Assembly (NCBI GenBank): GCA_002336855.1
Contig: DDEV01000095.1
Location: 1,400 to 9,306 of the forward strand
Direction: 5' to 3'
Origin: Leucobacter sp. UBA1945
GTDB lineage: Bacteria > Actinomycetota > Actinomycetes > Actinomycetales > Microbacteriaceae
DNA length: 7,907 bases
The notes under the pieces were generated by a model, which worked only from the letters and a program-made list of their open reading frames with translations, did no database searches and was not told the DNA's origin. Position 1 is the first letter of the stretch. Each line of letters opens with the position of its first letter. Position numbers and translations under genes: made by a program. Of this stretch, positions 1-5,818 are shown piece after piece.

Positions 1-452
1 CGGTGCGCGAGACGGTGCGGCGCGCGTTCAAGCCCGAGTTCGTGAACCGCCTCGATGAGATGGTCATCTTCAGGCCGCTCTCCGAGAGCGATCTCGCGCA
101 GATTGTCGACATCTCGATCGACAGGCTGCAGACGCGGCTCGAGGATCGCCGGCTCACCGTCGGGGTCACCCCCGAGGCGCGGGCGTGGCTCGCGGCCCGC
201 GGTTACGACCCGGTCTATGGCGCCCGCCCGCTGCGACGGCTCATGCAGAAAGAGATCGACGACCGCCTGGCGCGGGCGATCCTCTCTGGTGAGGTGCGCG
301 ACGGCCAGGCCGTGCGCGTTTCGCTCGCTGCGAACGGCGACGCGCTTGAGGTTTCGAGCGTCGGCGAGGTACCGATGGGTGGCTTCGACCCGCGGCCCAG
401 CGCCGGCGACCCTGATGACGATGTGGTCGAGGCCGAGTTGCTCGACGACTGA
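1..452 (+). CDS. clpB: ATP-dependent chaperone ClpB, C-terminal end (5' truncated by window edge)
   Basis: This is the last ~149 residues of a Hsp100/ClpB disaggregase; the rest lies before the window (first whole codon at base 3). ClpB is a cytoplasmic hexameric AAA+ machine that threads aggregated proteins through its pore, working with DnaK/DnaJ/GrpE. Visible here is the end of the second nucleotide-binding domain: FKPEFVNRLDE, whose Arg is the expected arginine finger, then the small D2 subdomain with the sensor-2 motif GARPLRR and the following helix (MQKEIDDRLA). I prefer ClpB over ClpC because FKPEFVNRLDE and RGYDPVYGARPLRRLMQ read as ClpB-like, but the distinguishing middle domain is outside the window. 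The protein ends in an acidic tail (DPDDDVVEAELLDD), likely unstructured. The stop (TGA 450-452) is followed 17 nt later by a strong stem-loop. Heat-shock control elements would lie upstream and cannot be seen. Confidence 0.92.
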   Translation, partial: VRETVRRAFKPEFVNRLDEMVIFRPLSESDLAQIVDISIDRLQTRLEDRRLTVGVTPEARAWLAARGYDPVYGARPLRRLMQKEIDDRLARAILSGEVRDGQAVRVSLAANGDALEVSSVGEVPMGGFDPRPSAGDPDDDVVEAELLDD

Positions 453-469
453 GCGTGGCCGAGCCTGAA

Positions 470-528
470 GCAGATGGGCACTAGGTATTGTCTCCAAGGG
501 TCTTAGGCACCACTTAGTGCCCATCTGC
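470..528 (+). terminator. Large stem-loop after clpB (possible U-tract-less terminator or cruciform operator)
   Basis: The arms 470-483 (GCAGATGGGCACTA) and 515-528 are perfect reverse complements over 14 bp with a 31-nt loop. The loop can fold further: CCAAG 494-498 pairs with CTT(A)GG 502-507. No T-run follows the stem on either strand, so it is not a canonical intrinsic terminator. Many actinobacterial terminators lack a U-tract, and the position just after clpB fits that role. It also lies upstream of the transporter gene, so a regulatory or operator role is possible. Confidence 0.45.
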
Positions 529-539
529 GCTTGAATGGA

Positions 540-569
540 ACCGTACAGCACGGTGCGGGGAACGGAGGG
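540..569 (+). promoter_or_regulatory. Leader hairpin and Shine-Dalgarno site that set the MFS start
   Basis: ACCGT (540-544) and ACGGT (550-554) form a 5-bp inverted repeat with a 5-nt spacer. Next comes GGAGGG at 564-569, a good Shine-Dalgarno match placed 7 nt before GTG 577. It lies only 1 nt before GTG 571 and inside the reading frame opened by ATG 535, so it favours GTG 577 as the real start. I could not identify a convincing -35/-10 pair here; the transcript may start before or within the upstream stem-loop, or read through from clpB. Confidence 0.6.
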
Positions 570-576
570 CGTGATC

Positions 577-1890
577 GTGGATTCGGCGAGAAAACTGCTG
601 CTTCGCTTTGCGCCGATGATCTACGGCCCCACGGTGCTTTTCGGGCTCGGCGAGGGGGCGGTGAGCCCGCTTATTCCCATCGCCGCCGCGCGACTCGGCG
701 CCGACCTCGCGGTCTCTGGCCTCATCGCATCGGCGCTCGTGATCGGGCAGCTCTGCGGCAACATTCCCGCCGGCTGGCTCGTGGCGCGAGTTGGCGAACG
801 GCTCACAATGGCCATCGCCGGCACCATCGCGATCGTCGGTGCGATGGGCCTCATCTTTTCGCCGAGCCTCGGGCTGCTCGCCGCCTCGGTGTTTCTCATC
901 GGTGTCTGCGCGGCTGCCTTCGGGCTCGCCCGTCACGCGTTCATGACCACGAAGGTGCCGCTCTCGTTTCGCGCTCGGGCGCTCGCGCTGCTCGGCGGCA
1001 CCTTTCGCTTCGGCATGTTCGTCGGCCCTTTCATCGCGGCGCTGCTGCTCGGTCTCACCGGCACGACGGCCTCGGCTGCGTGGTGTCTCGCGGTGTGCCT
1101 GGTCGCCTGCGTGCTGCTCGTGCTGCTCGGGCCAGACCCAGAGCGCGTGCTTGAGTCGGAGGCAGCGCGGCTCGACGCCGATGAGCGTCGGGCGCGCGCC
1201 CTGCAGCAGCCAGCGGATACGGGCGAGGCGGTCACTGGAAGCATCCGGTTGCCCGGAGATGGTGACGGATCCGATCGTGCAGATGCGCCGCGCCGCGAGG
1301 GCGTGTTTCGCACCATGGCGCGCTACCGACGGGTGCTCTCGAGGCTCGGTGTCGCCGCAGCGTCGCTCGCCGCGGTGCGCTCGGCACGCCAGGTGGTGCT
1401 CCCGCTCTGGGGTCTCTCGATCGGCCTCGACGCCCACACGATTTCGCTCGTCGTCGGTGTTGCAGGAGCCATCGACTTCGCGCTGTTCTATGCCAGCGGC
1501 CAGGTTATGGATCGCTTCGGCAGGCTCTGGGCAGTGATGCCCGCAATGCTGCTGATGGGCACGGGCTTTCTCGCCCTCGCGCTGACGCACGACCTGCCAG
1601 ACGCCGCAATGTGGTTCGCGATGCTCGCCGCGGTCATCGGCGTCGGCAATGGCTTGTCGAGCGGCATTCTCATGACGCTCGGCGCCGATGTCGCACCGCA
1701 GCACGATCCCGCGCCCTTCTTGAGCTCGTGGCGCACCCTGAACGATGCGGGCGGTGCGGCAGCCCCGGTGATCTTCTCGGCGCTCGCCGCGGTCGCGACG
1801 CTCAGCGTGGCGACCGGTGCGATGGGTGCGATCGCGCTGCTCGGTGCCCTCGGGTTCTGGCGCTGGGTACCGATGTTCGTGCGTCGCTAG
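577..1890 (+). CDS. MFS transporter (12-TM, probable drug or metabolite exporter)
   Basis: This encodes a ~437-aa major facilitator superfamily permease of the cytoplasmic membrane, presumably a proton-coupled antiporter; the substrate cannot be told. Hydrophobic helices alternate with short loops across the whole protein. The MFS motif-A signature appears twice, as expected from the internal duplication: GWLVARVGER near residues 66-75 and GQVMDRFGR near 308-316. A hydrophilic, charged stretch at about residues 185-258 (rich in R, D and E) is the cytoplasmic loop between TM6 and TM7, somewhat long for the family. The start is GTG 577, chosen for GGAGGG 7 nt upstream; ATG 535 is in frame but has no ribosome site and would add 14 non-hydrophobic residues. 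The gene lies downstream of clpB on the same strand, behind a strong stem-loop, so co-transcription is doubtful. It converges with the XRE gene, leaving no repressor adjacent to its promoter. Confidence 0.88.
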   Translation: MDSARKLLLRFAPMIYGPTVLFGLGEGAVSPLIPIAAARLGADLAVSGLIASALVIGQLCGNIPAGWLVARVGERLTMAIAGTIAIVGAMGLIFSPSLGLLAASVFLIGVCAAAFGLARHAFMTTKVPLSFRARALALLGGTFRFGMFVGPFIAALLLGLTGTTASAAWCLAVCLVACVLLVLLGPDPERVLESEAARLDADERRARALQQPADTGEAVTGSIRLPGDGDGSDRADAPRREGVFRTMARYRRVLSRLGVAAASLAAVRSARQVVLPLWGLSIGLDAHTISLVVGVAGAIDFALFYASGQVMDRFGRLWAVMPAMLLMGTGFLALALTHDLPDAAMWFAMLAAVIGVGNGLSSGILMTLGADVAPQHDPAPFLSSWRTLNDAGGAAAPVIFSALAAVATLSVATGAMGAIALLGALGFWRWVPMFVRR

Positions 1891-1892
1891 TT

Positions 1893-1942
1893 CGCGCTCG
1901 CCTTGATGTCGCGGCCGCGAGGGTGCTTCGAAATCGAGCGCG
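1893..1942. terminator. Nested palindromes between convergent MFS and XRE genes
   Basis: CGCGCTCG (1893-1900) and CGAGCGCG (1935-1942) are perfect 8-bp inverted arms. They enclose a perfect 12-bp palindrome, TCGCGGCCGCGA (1909-1920). The structure lies in the 66 bp between two converging stop codons, where a shared bidirectional terminator is expected. There is no T-run on either strand, and CG-rich palindromes arise easily at this base composition, so the call is tentative. Confidence 0.3.
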
Positions 1943-1956
1943 CAGGATCGCCGTGC

Positions 1957-2259
1957 CTACCGGCTGCCAGACCGTCTTGCGGCGATCAGCTCGCGTGCCG
2001 TGATCTGGTGCTGGCGCGCGCCATAGTCGCTCGCGGTGATCCCGCTGATCAGGGTACCGGGGTCGATCTCGAGTGCGTCGGCAATGCGCACGAGCGACTC
2101 GACGGTCGGGCTCGAGGTGCCACGCTCGATCTTGCCGATCGTCGTCCAGTTCACCTCAGAGAGGTGCCCGAGATCTTCGAGCGAAATCTGCCGCTGATTT
2201 CGTGCAAGACGAACTCGGCGGCCGATTTCTTCGGCGGCTGGCGAATGAAGCTTTGGCAC
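1957..2259 (-). CDS. XRE-family helix-turn-helix transcriptional regulator
   Basis: This encodes a 100-aa DNA-binding protein with one Cro/CI-type HTH domain at about residues 10-70. EEIGRRVRLARNQRQISLEDL gives helices 1-2, the SEVNWTTIGKIERG segment covers the recognition helix, and SPTVESLVRIADALEIDPGTL completes the fold. The IGKIERG...P(T)xxSLxRIADAL pattern is the standard XRE signature. A short C-terminal tail (about residues 72-100) contains no recognisable ligand-binding or dimerisation domain, so it may act as a stand-alone repressor. The start is GTG (2257-2259): an in-frame TGA lies two codons upstream, which excludes a longer form. No good ribosome site precedes it, so translation may be weak or leaderless. 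It is divergent from the glycosyltransferase pair across 191 bp, so control of itself and of those genes is plausible but unproven. No toxin partner is adjacent, which argues against an antitoxin role. Confidence 0.88.
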   Translation of the reverse strand: MPKLHSPAAEEIGRRVRLARNQRQISLEDLGHLSEVNWTTIGKIERGTSSPTVESLVRIADALEIDPGTLISGITASDYGARQHQITARELIAARRSGSR

Positions 2260-2450
2260 GAATCAAGCGTGCTTGCAGCGGGTGAAATGCGCCAACGCGA
2301 AAATGCCCTGTTTGTAAACGCCTTATGCATGAAAGCATCAAAGGGAATCATCGCCACCCGGCGGGTATCGCGCTGAGGCCCTCTTCAGCCATCGCGCATA
2401 GACTTGTTTTGCCGCGACCGGCGGTAACACCACAGCGAAAGACAGATGCT
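2260..2450. promoter_or_regulatory. Divergent intergenic region between XRE gene and glycosyltransferase operon
   Basis: This 191-bp stretch is less GC-rich than its flanks, particularly 2300-2345, as expected for promoters firing in both directions. Operator-like symmetry: GTTTGTAAAC (2310-2319), with GTTT/AAAC arms around GT, and ATGC (2325-2328) against GCAT (2335-2338). A possible + strand -10 element is TAGACT (2399-2404), with no clear -35 at the usual spacing. The glycosyltransferase reading frame stays open back to ATG 2325, but codon use there looks non-coding. The promoter and operator assignments are weak. Confidence 0.35.
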
Positions 2451-3638
2451 TTGAGCCGAGCCGATCGAACCGACAGACTGCGCGTGATGATCGCCTGCGA
2501 TACTTTCGCCCCAGACGTCAACGGGGCGGCTCGTTTCGCCGAGCGACTTGCTGCCGGGCTCGTGCAGCGCGGCCACGAGGTGCACGTCGTCGCGCCGGGT
2601 CAGCGCTGGCGTAAGACCGCGCCCGGCACCGAGATCATCGAGGGTCAGCCGATGACCGTGCACCGCCTTCCCGCGCTGCGCTGGCTGCCGCACGACTGGG
2701 TACGATTCGTGCTGCCGTGGCGAGCCGGTCACTATGCGCGTCAGGTGCTGAGAAATGTCACGCCCGACGTGATTCACATTCAGTCGCACATCATCATTGG
2801 CCGGGGGCTCGCCGCCGAGGGTGCCCGTCGTCGCATTCGCATCATCGCGACCAACCACATCATGCCCGAGAACGTGCTCGACTTCACGCTGCTGCCAGAG
2901 CGTGCGAAGCGACTGTTCGTGCGCTGGGGCTGGCGCGAGGCGGATCGCGTGATTCGCAAGGCGAGCGCGGTTACGACCCCCACTCGTCGTGCTGCAGACT
3001 TTCTCGAGCGCAACACCACGCGCCGCGGGGTGCTGCCCGTGAGTTGCGGCCTGCGCGCAGCCGATTACACCGCAGATCTCACCCCCCGAGAACACAACAA
3101 GCTGGTGTTCGTGGGCCGGGTCACGCTCGAAAAAGAGATCCACGTCATTCTTCGCGCGCTGACGCGACTCGACCCAGCGCTCGACGCCACCTTTACCATT
3201 GTGGGCGACGGCGACCAGCGCAAGAATCTCGAGAAGCTCGCGCGCGACCTCGGCGTCGCCGACCGGGTGACGTTTACCGGCCGCGTCAGCGACGAGCAGC
3301 TGCGCGCGCACCTCACCGGCGCCACCGCCTTCGTGATCGCGTCGATCGCGGAACTGCAGTCGATTGCCACCATGGAGGCGATGGCAAGCGGCCTGCCGAT
3401 CCTCGCCGCCGATGCGATGGCTCTGCCGCACCTCGTGCATCACGGCGAGAACGGGTACCTCTTTCAACCGGGCAACGATCGCGAGCTTGCCGACCGCATC
3501 ACGCAGGTGCTCACCGCGACGCGCGAGCAGTACTCGGCGATGCAGCAGCACTCGCTCGAAGCGGTGAAGGTGCACGACCTTGATCGCACCCTTGACACCT
3601 TCGAGGCGCTGTACCGCGGCGAAACTCCCGCGAAATAG
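2451..3638 (+). CDS. GT-B glycosyltransferase, family 4 type (first of tandem pair)
   Basis: This cytoplasmic or membrane-associated GT-B glycosyltransferase (~395 aa) would use a nucleotide-activated sugar and retain anomeric configuration. The N-terminal Rossmann domain opens with LRVMIACDTFAPDVNGAARF, the glycine-bearing loop of such enzymes, followed by GLVQRGHEVHVVAP. ATNHIMPEN lies in the acceptor domain. The C-terminal donor domain has FVGRVTLEKE (R223, K228; phosphate-contacting positions in the family), VGDGDQRKNLEKLARDLGV, and an EX7E motif at E301/E309 (ELQSIATMEAMASGLP). Trp- and Arg-rich LRWLPHDWVRFVLPWR could aid membrane contact. The start is uncertain. TTG 2451 keeps the SRADR segment, which I take to be part of the protein; GTG 2484 and ATG 2487 are alternatives, ATG 2325 is less likely, and none has a strong ribosome site. 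It is 9 nt ahead of a second glycosyltransferase gene. The acceptor is unknown; a lipid or envelope glycan is an inference. Confidence 0.88.
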   Translation: MSRADRTDRLRVMIACDTFAPDVNGAARFAERLAAGLVQRGHEVHVVAPGQRWRKTAPGTEIIEGQPMTVHRLPALRWLPHDWVRFVLPWRAGHYARQVLRNVTPDVIHIQSHIIIGRGLAAEGARRRIRIIATNHIMPENVLDFTLLPERAKRLFVRWGWREADRVIRKASAVTTPTRRAADFLERNTTRRGVLPVSCGLRAADYTADLTPREHNKLVFVGRVTLEKEIHVILRALTRLDPALDATFTIVGDGDQRKNLEKLARDLGVADRVTFTGRVSDEQLRAHLTGATAFVIASIAELQSIATMEAMASGLPILAADAMALPHLVHHGENGYLFQPGNDRELADRITQVLTATREQYSAMQQHSLEAVKVHDLDRTLDTFEALYRGETPAK

Positions 3639-3647
3639 GCGGGTCGC

Positions 3648-4856
3648 GTGCACATTCTCGTCGTCACCGATCAGCACCCCGACTCGCTCGGCGGCGCACA
3701 GGTGGCGATTCGCACCCAGCGCGCCTCGCTCGAGCGGCTTGGTCACAGGGTGAGCATCGCGGCGCCGGCTCTGCACCGTCGCGGGTATCGGGTAGCTGCC
3801 GAGGATCGCGAGGCCTACATCGAGCTGCCCTCGAGGCCGATCACGGCAGACAGGGAGTACGGTCTGAGCTGGCCGACGCGACGCACTGACCGCGCGCTCG
3901 CGGAGGCGCTGCACGGCCTGCCGCCGGTCGACCTGGTGCACGTACAGGGCGACTTTTGGGGTGCGATGATCGGCATTCGCGCGGCGCGCGGCCTGCGTGT
4001 GCCTCTGGTATTCACGATGCACAACAACGTCGACCAGGGCACGCGCGCCGTCACTCGGTTCGCCCCGCTGGTGTTTCTTGCGCTGCGCGGCTGGCGCACG
4101 CTCTCGCTCGGACGCGTGCGAGGCAGCGTTTCTGCGCGCGCGAGGGGCGCCTGGCGATACCTCGCAGAGCTCGCCGCCGAGGCCGATGCTGTGCTCGCGC
4201 CGTCGCGCCACTTCGCGAACCAGCTCGAGTCGCGGGGCGTTGCGGGTCAGGCGCATGCGGTGCGTGGCGGAGTAGACGACTCGCTCATCTCAGTGGTTCG
4301 TGAATCGCCCCGCGGCCCGCGCACCCGGCCGCTGCTCGTCTGGCTCGGGCGGATGAGTCACGAGAAGCGGGTGCTCGAGTTCGTCGAGGCGATCGCGCGC
4401 TCGGGCATCGACGCCGACGTGCGCCTCTACGGCGCTGGCCTGCTGCTCGAGCAGGTGAACGCGCGCATCGCCGCCCACGGCCTTGAAAACCGAGTTCGTG
4501 TGGTGGGCCCGGTGTCGCACGAGGCCGCGCTCGCGGCGCTCCGAGAGGCAGACGCGCTCGTGCAGACCTCGGTGGGCTTCGAGACCCAGGGGCTTACTCC
4601 ATTCGAGGCTGCCGCCCTCGGCACGCCAACGATCTTCTGCGACGAGGCAATCGCCGACGACGCGGCCGTGACGCCTGCCTGGCTTGTGCCCGACGAGAGC
4701 GTCGAGGCGCTCGCGTCAACGCTGCGCGAGGCGGTGGCTCAGCTGCAGAGTGCGCCTCGATCGTTGCGCGTCGATTCGAATCAGACCAGCATATTTTTGC
4801 AGAGTGCCCAAACACGCAGGCTCGTCGAGATTTACGAGCGGGCGATCGCGCGCTGA
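3648..4856 (+). CDS. GT-B glycosyltransferase, family 4 type (second of tandem pair)
   Basis: This is a second GT-B retaining glycosyltransferase of 402 aa. The N-terminus HILVVTDQHPDSLGGAQVAI holds the GG loop of GT4 enzymes, and VDLVHVQGDFWGAMIGIRAA plus FTMHNNVDQGTR belong to the acceptor-side domain. The donor-binding domain has WLGRMSHEKRVLEF (R235, K240), LYGAGLLLEQV, and the EX7E motif in ETQGLTPFEAAALGTP (E312/E320), which contacts the sugar-nucleotide. The GTG start at 3648 is 9 nt after the previous stop; AGGCGGG (3637-3643) overlaps that stop and is a modest ribosome site, so translational coupling is likely. The two proteins differ clearly across both domains, so this is not a recent duplication, and they probably add successive sugars to one acceptor. 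Glycolipid anchor, mannoside or wall-polymer synthesis are all possible; the sequence alone does not choose among them. The gene converges with the CHAP gene. Confidence 0.9.
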   Translation: MHILVVTDQHPDSLGGAQVAIRTQRASLERLGHRVSIAAPALHRRGYRVAAEDREAYIELPSRPITADREYGLSWPTRRTDRALAEALHGLPPVDLVHVQGDFWGAMIGIRAARGLRVPLVFTMHNNVDQGTRAVTRFAPLVFLALRGWRTLSLGRVRGSVSARARGAWRYLAELAAEADAVLAPSRHFANQLESRGVAGQAHAVRGGVDDSLISVVRESPRGPRTRPLLVWLGRMSHEKRVLEFVEAIARSGIDADVRLYGAGLLLEQVNARIAAHGLENRVRVVGPVSHEAALAALREADALVQTSVGFETQGLTPFEAAALGTPTIFCDEAIADDAAVTPAWLVPDESVEALASTLREAVAQLQSAPRSLRVDSNQTSIFLQSAQTRRLVEIYERAIAR

Positions 4857-4868
4857 CTGCGGCGCCCA

Positions 4869-4930
4869 GTGCTTCTATGTCTAGGCGCTGCCTTGCTTTC
4901 GCGCTATCTTGCCCCGGCGCTTAGAAGCGC
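4869..4930 (+). terminator. Inverted repeats between convergent glycosyltransferase and CHAP genes
   Basis: GTGCTTCTA (4869-4877) pairs with TAGAAGCGC (4922-4930): nine pairs on the + strand RNA including one G-U, which becomes an A-C mismatch on the - strand. A competing shorter hairpin, GGCGC (4916-4920) with GCGCC (4927-4931), has the CHAP stop codon in its loop. The location suits a terminator for the glycosyltransferase operon. No T-run follows, so the call is tentative. Confidence 0.3.
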
Positions 4931-5562
4931 CAGACGACGGCCTGGAAGCCTGCGGGGGGAGCGGGCACCCAGTCGGTGACCTCGGTCACGAGACCGCTGC
5001 CGCCTGGAATGTTCGACTGCACGATATCGAAGGTGCCGTCACCGTTGACTCCGACGATGAGCAGGGTGTGCACGCCCGACACCCACGAGGTCGGGTAGTC
5101 GATGTTTTCGTACTGCACGATGTCGCCGGGCTGGGCGTAGTCGATCGTGAGGCGGGTCGCGCCGGTGTAGTTGCTGACGGGGTCGCCGCCGCCTACCCAG
5201 TTGGCCCCGCCTGCGCCCTCGACCCAGCGAATCACCGACATGATGCACTCGCCGGGTGCGCTCCACCCGGTGGGGCGGCTCGTGCCGATCTCGCTGCGCG
5301 CGGCTGCGATGGCTGCCTCGACGTTGAAGTTGTGGGGGTTGTTGCCGAACTCGCTCTGCTGCAGCAGCGTGTCGAGAGACTTGGTCTCGAGTGAGTTTGC
5401 CTCGGTGCTGAAGGTCTGCGCGGCGGGGGCCGCTGGCTGCACTGCGGCGGCCTCTTCGTAGAGGGGTTCGCCCTGCGGCAGGGCCGCTGCGGGGGCGATT
5501 CCGAATGCCAGGGTCACCAGTGAGACAAGCGTGACTATAAAAGCCTTCGCGGGTACTCTCAC
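4921..5562 (-). CDS. Secreted CHAP-like cysteine peptidase/amidase
   Basis: This is a 213-aa exported protein. Residues 1-27 form a Sec signal peptide: a basic N-terminus (MRVPAKAF), a hydrophobic core (IVTLVSLVTLAFGIAP) and an Ala-rich cleavage site ending near A27. An Ala/Pro/Glu-rich linker (about 30-55) precedes a compact domain. That domain has the order expected for CHAP (NlpC/P60-superfamily) enzymes: a catalytic-type Cys in GWSAPGECIMSVIRW (C106), a Trp/Gly stretch (NWVGGGDPVSNYTGA), QPGDIVQYE, a His in SGVHTLLIVGVNGDGTF (H165), and a polar third residue in IVQSN (N184). Such enzymes cut peptidoglycan stem peptides or cross-bridges, in wall remodelling or in contact killing. No wall-anchoring or LysM domain is present. 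GTG 5562 is firmly set by AAGGAGG 7 nt upstream. It is monocistronic, with its own promoter region. The hydrolase function is inferred from motif order; the target bond is unknown. Confidence 0.82.
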   Translation of the reverse strand: MRVPAKAFIVTLVSLVTLAFGIAPAAALPQGEPLYEEAAAVQPAAPAAQTFSTEANSLETKSLDTLLQQSEFGNNPHNFNVEAAIAAARSEIGTSRPTGWSAPGECIMSVIRWVEGAGGANWVGGGDPVSNYTGATRLTIDYAQPGDIVQYENIDYPTSWVSGVHTLLIVGVNGDGTFDIVQSNIPGGSGLVTEVTDWVPAPPAGFQAVVWRF

Positions 5563-5569
5563 TCGGCGT

Positions 5570-5576
5570 CCTCCTT
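5570..5576 (-). promoter_or_regulatory. Strong Shine-Dalgarno site of the CHAP gene
   Basis: On the minus strand this reads AAGGAGG, close to a full complement of the 16S rRNA 3' end, 7 nt before the GTG start. It is the best ribosome site in the window and suggests strong translation of the secreted protein. Confidence 0.85.
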
Positions 5577-5611
5577 AGATCGGGTGCTGCCCGGAATTGG
5601 CACAACGCCCT

Positions 5612-5649
5612 CTAGTATGCGTTACCGTTCTGTTACAAAGCAAGCTTTG
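5612..5649 (-). promoter_or_regulatory. Promoter region of CHAP gene with tandem GTAAC box (MtrA-like) and palindrome
   Basis: Read on the minus strand, two related octamers, TGTAACAG (5630-5637) and GGTAACGC (5619-5626), are separated by 3 bp. The 11-bp period is typical of OmpR/PhoB-family response regulators. Tandem GTAACA-type sites of this form are, as I recall, the targets of MtrA, which controls cell-wall peptidase genes in actinobacteria. A -10-like CATACT (5614-5619) overlaps the downstream end, so the box sits where a -35 would be, as for an activator. A second symmetric site, CAAAGC-AA-GCTTTG (5636-5649), abuts it upstream. The regulator identity is an inference. Confidence 0.45.
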
Positions 5650-5690
5650 CGGCAATTTTGTTCAGCAAGCTCGCAGACTGAGCAGCATTT

Positions 5691-5803
5691 GGGGCGAGGA
5701 TCAGTGCCTGATTCTCGCCCCATCGCGGCCACAGGGGCAGCCGCCCCTTGCCCGAGAATCTGCCAGCAGTTCGGCCGATCCTCGCCCGAAAATCTGCCAG
5801 TTC
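5691..5803. repeat. Cluster of five short palindromic repeats (CGARRATC core)
   Basis: Five copies of an 11-bp unit built on CGARRATC lie in 113 bp in alternating orientation: GGGCGAGGATC 5692-5702 (+), GGGCGAGAATC 5710-5720 (-), GCCCGAGAATC 5750-5760 (+), GGGCGAGGATC 5777-5787 (-), and GCCCGAAAATC 5784-5794 (+). Copies one and two form a 14-bp stem (5691-5704 with 5708-5721, one G-T pair, 3-nt loop). Copies three and five each continue as CTGCCAG, giving 17-bp direct repeats (5750-5766, 5784-5800) that differ at one base and start 34 bp apart. Between them lies a small hairpin, AGGGGC (5733-5738) with GCCCCT (5743-5748). The cluster starts 15 nt after the dipeptidase stop and ends about 40 bp before the CHAP control region. 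It could be a REP-type element, a U-tract-less terminator for the dipeptidase gene, or a protein-binding array. Confidence 0.65.
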
Positions 5804-5818
5804 CCGGCTCGCGAGTGT

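Noticed and set aside
514..1704. A 396-codon open frame on the minus strand
   Set aside because: It is antisense to the transporter gene, has a composition dominated by Arg, Glu, His and Ala, and has no recognisable fold or ribosome site. The + strand frame shows clear MFS motifs.
1957..2259. XRE protein as an antitoxin of a toxin-antitoxin pair
   Set aside because: No small toxin-like frame adjoins it. Its neighbours are a transporter and a glycosyltransferase, and the domain layout equally fits a plain repressor.
2385..4256. A 623-codon open frame on the minus strand
   Set aside because: It lies opposite both glycosyltransferase genes, spans their junction, is rich in Arg/His/Ala without any domain signature, and is explained by the absence of stops in the antisense of GC-rich genes.
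5691..5803. CRISPR array
   Set aside because: Repeats are short, in alternating orientation and too close together, with no regular spacers and no cas genes nearby.
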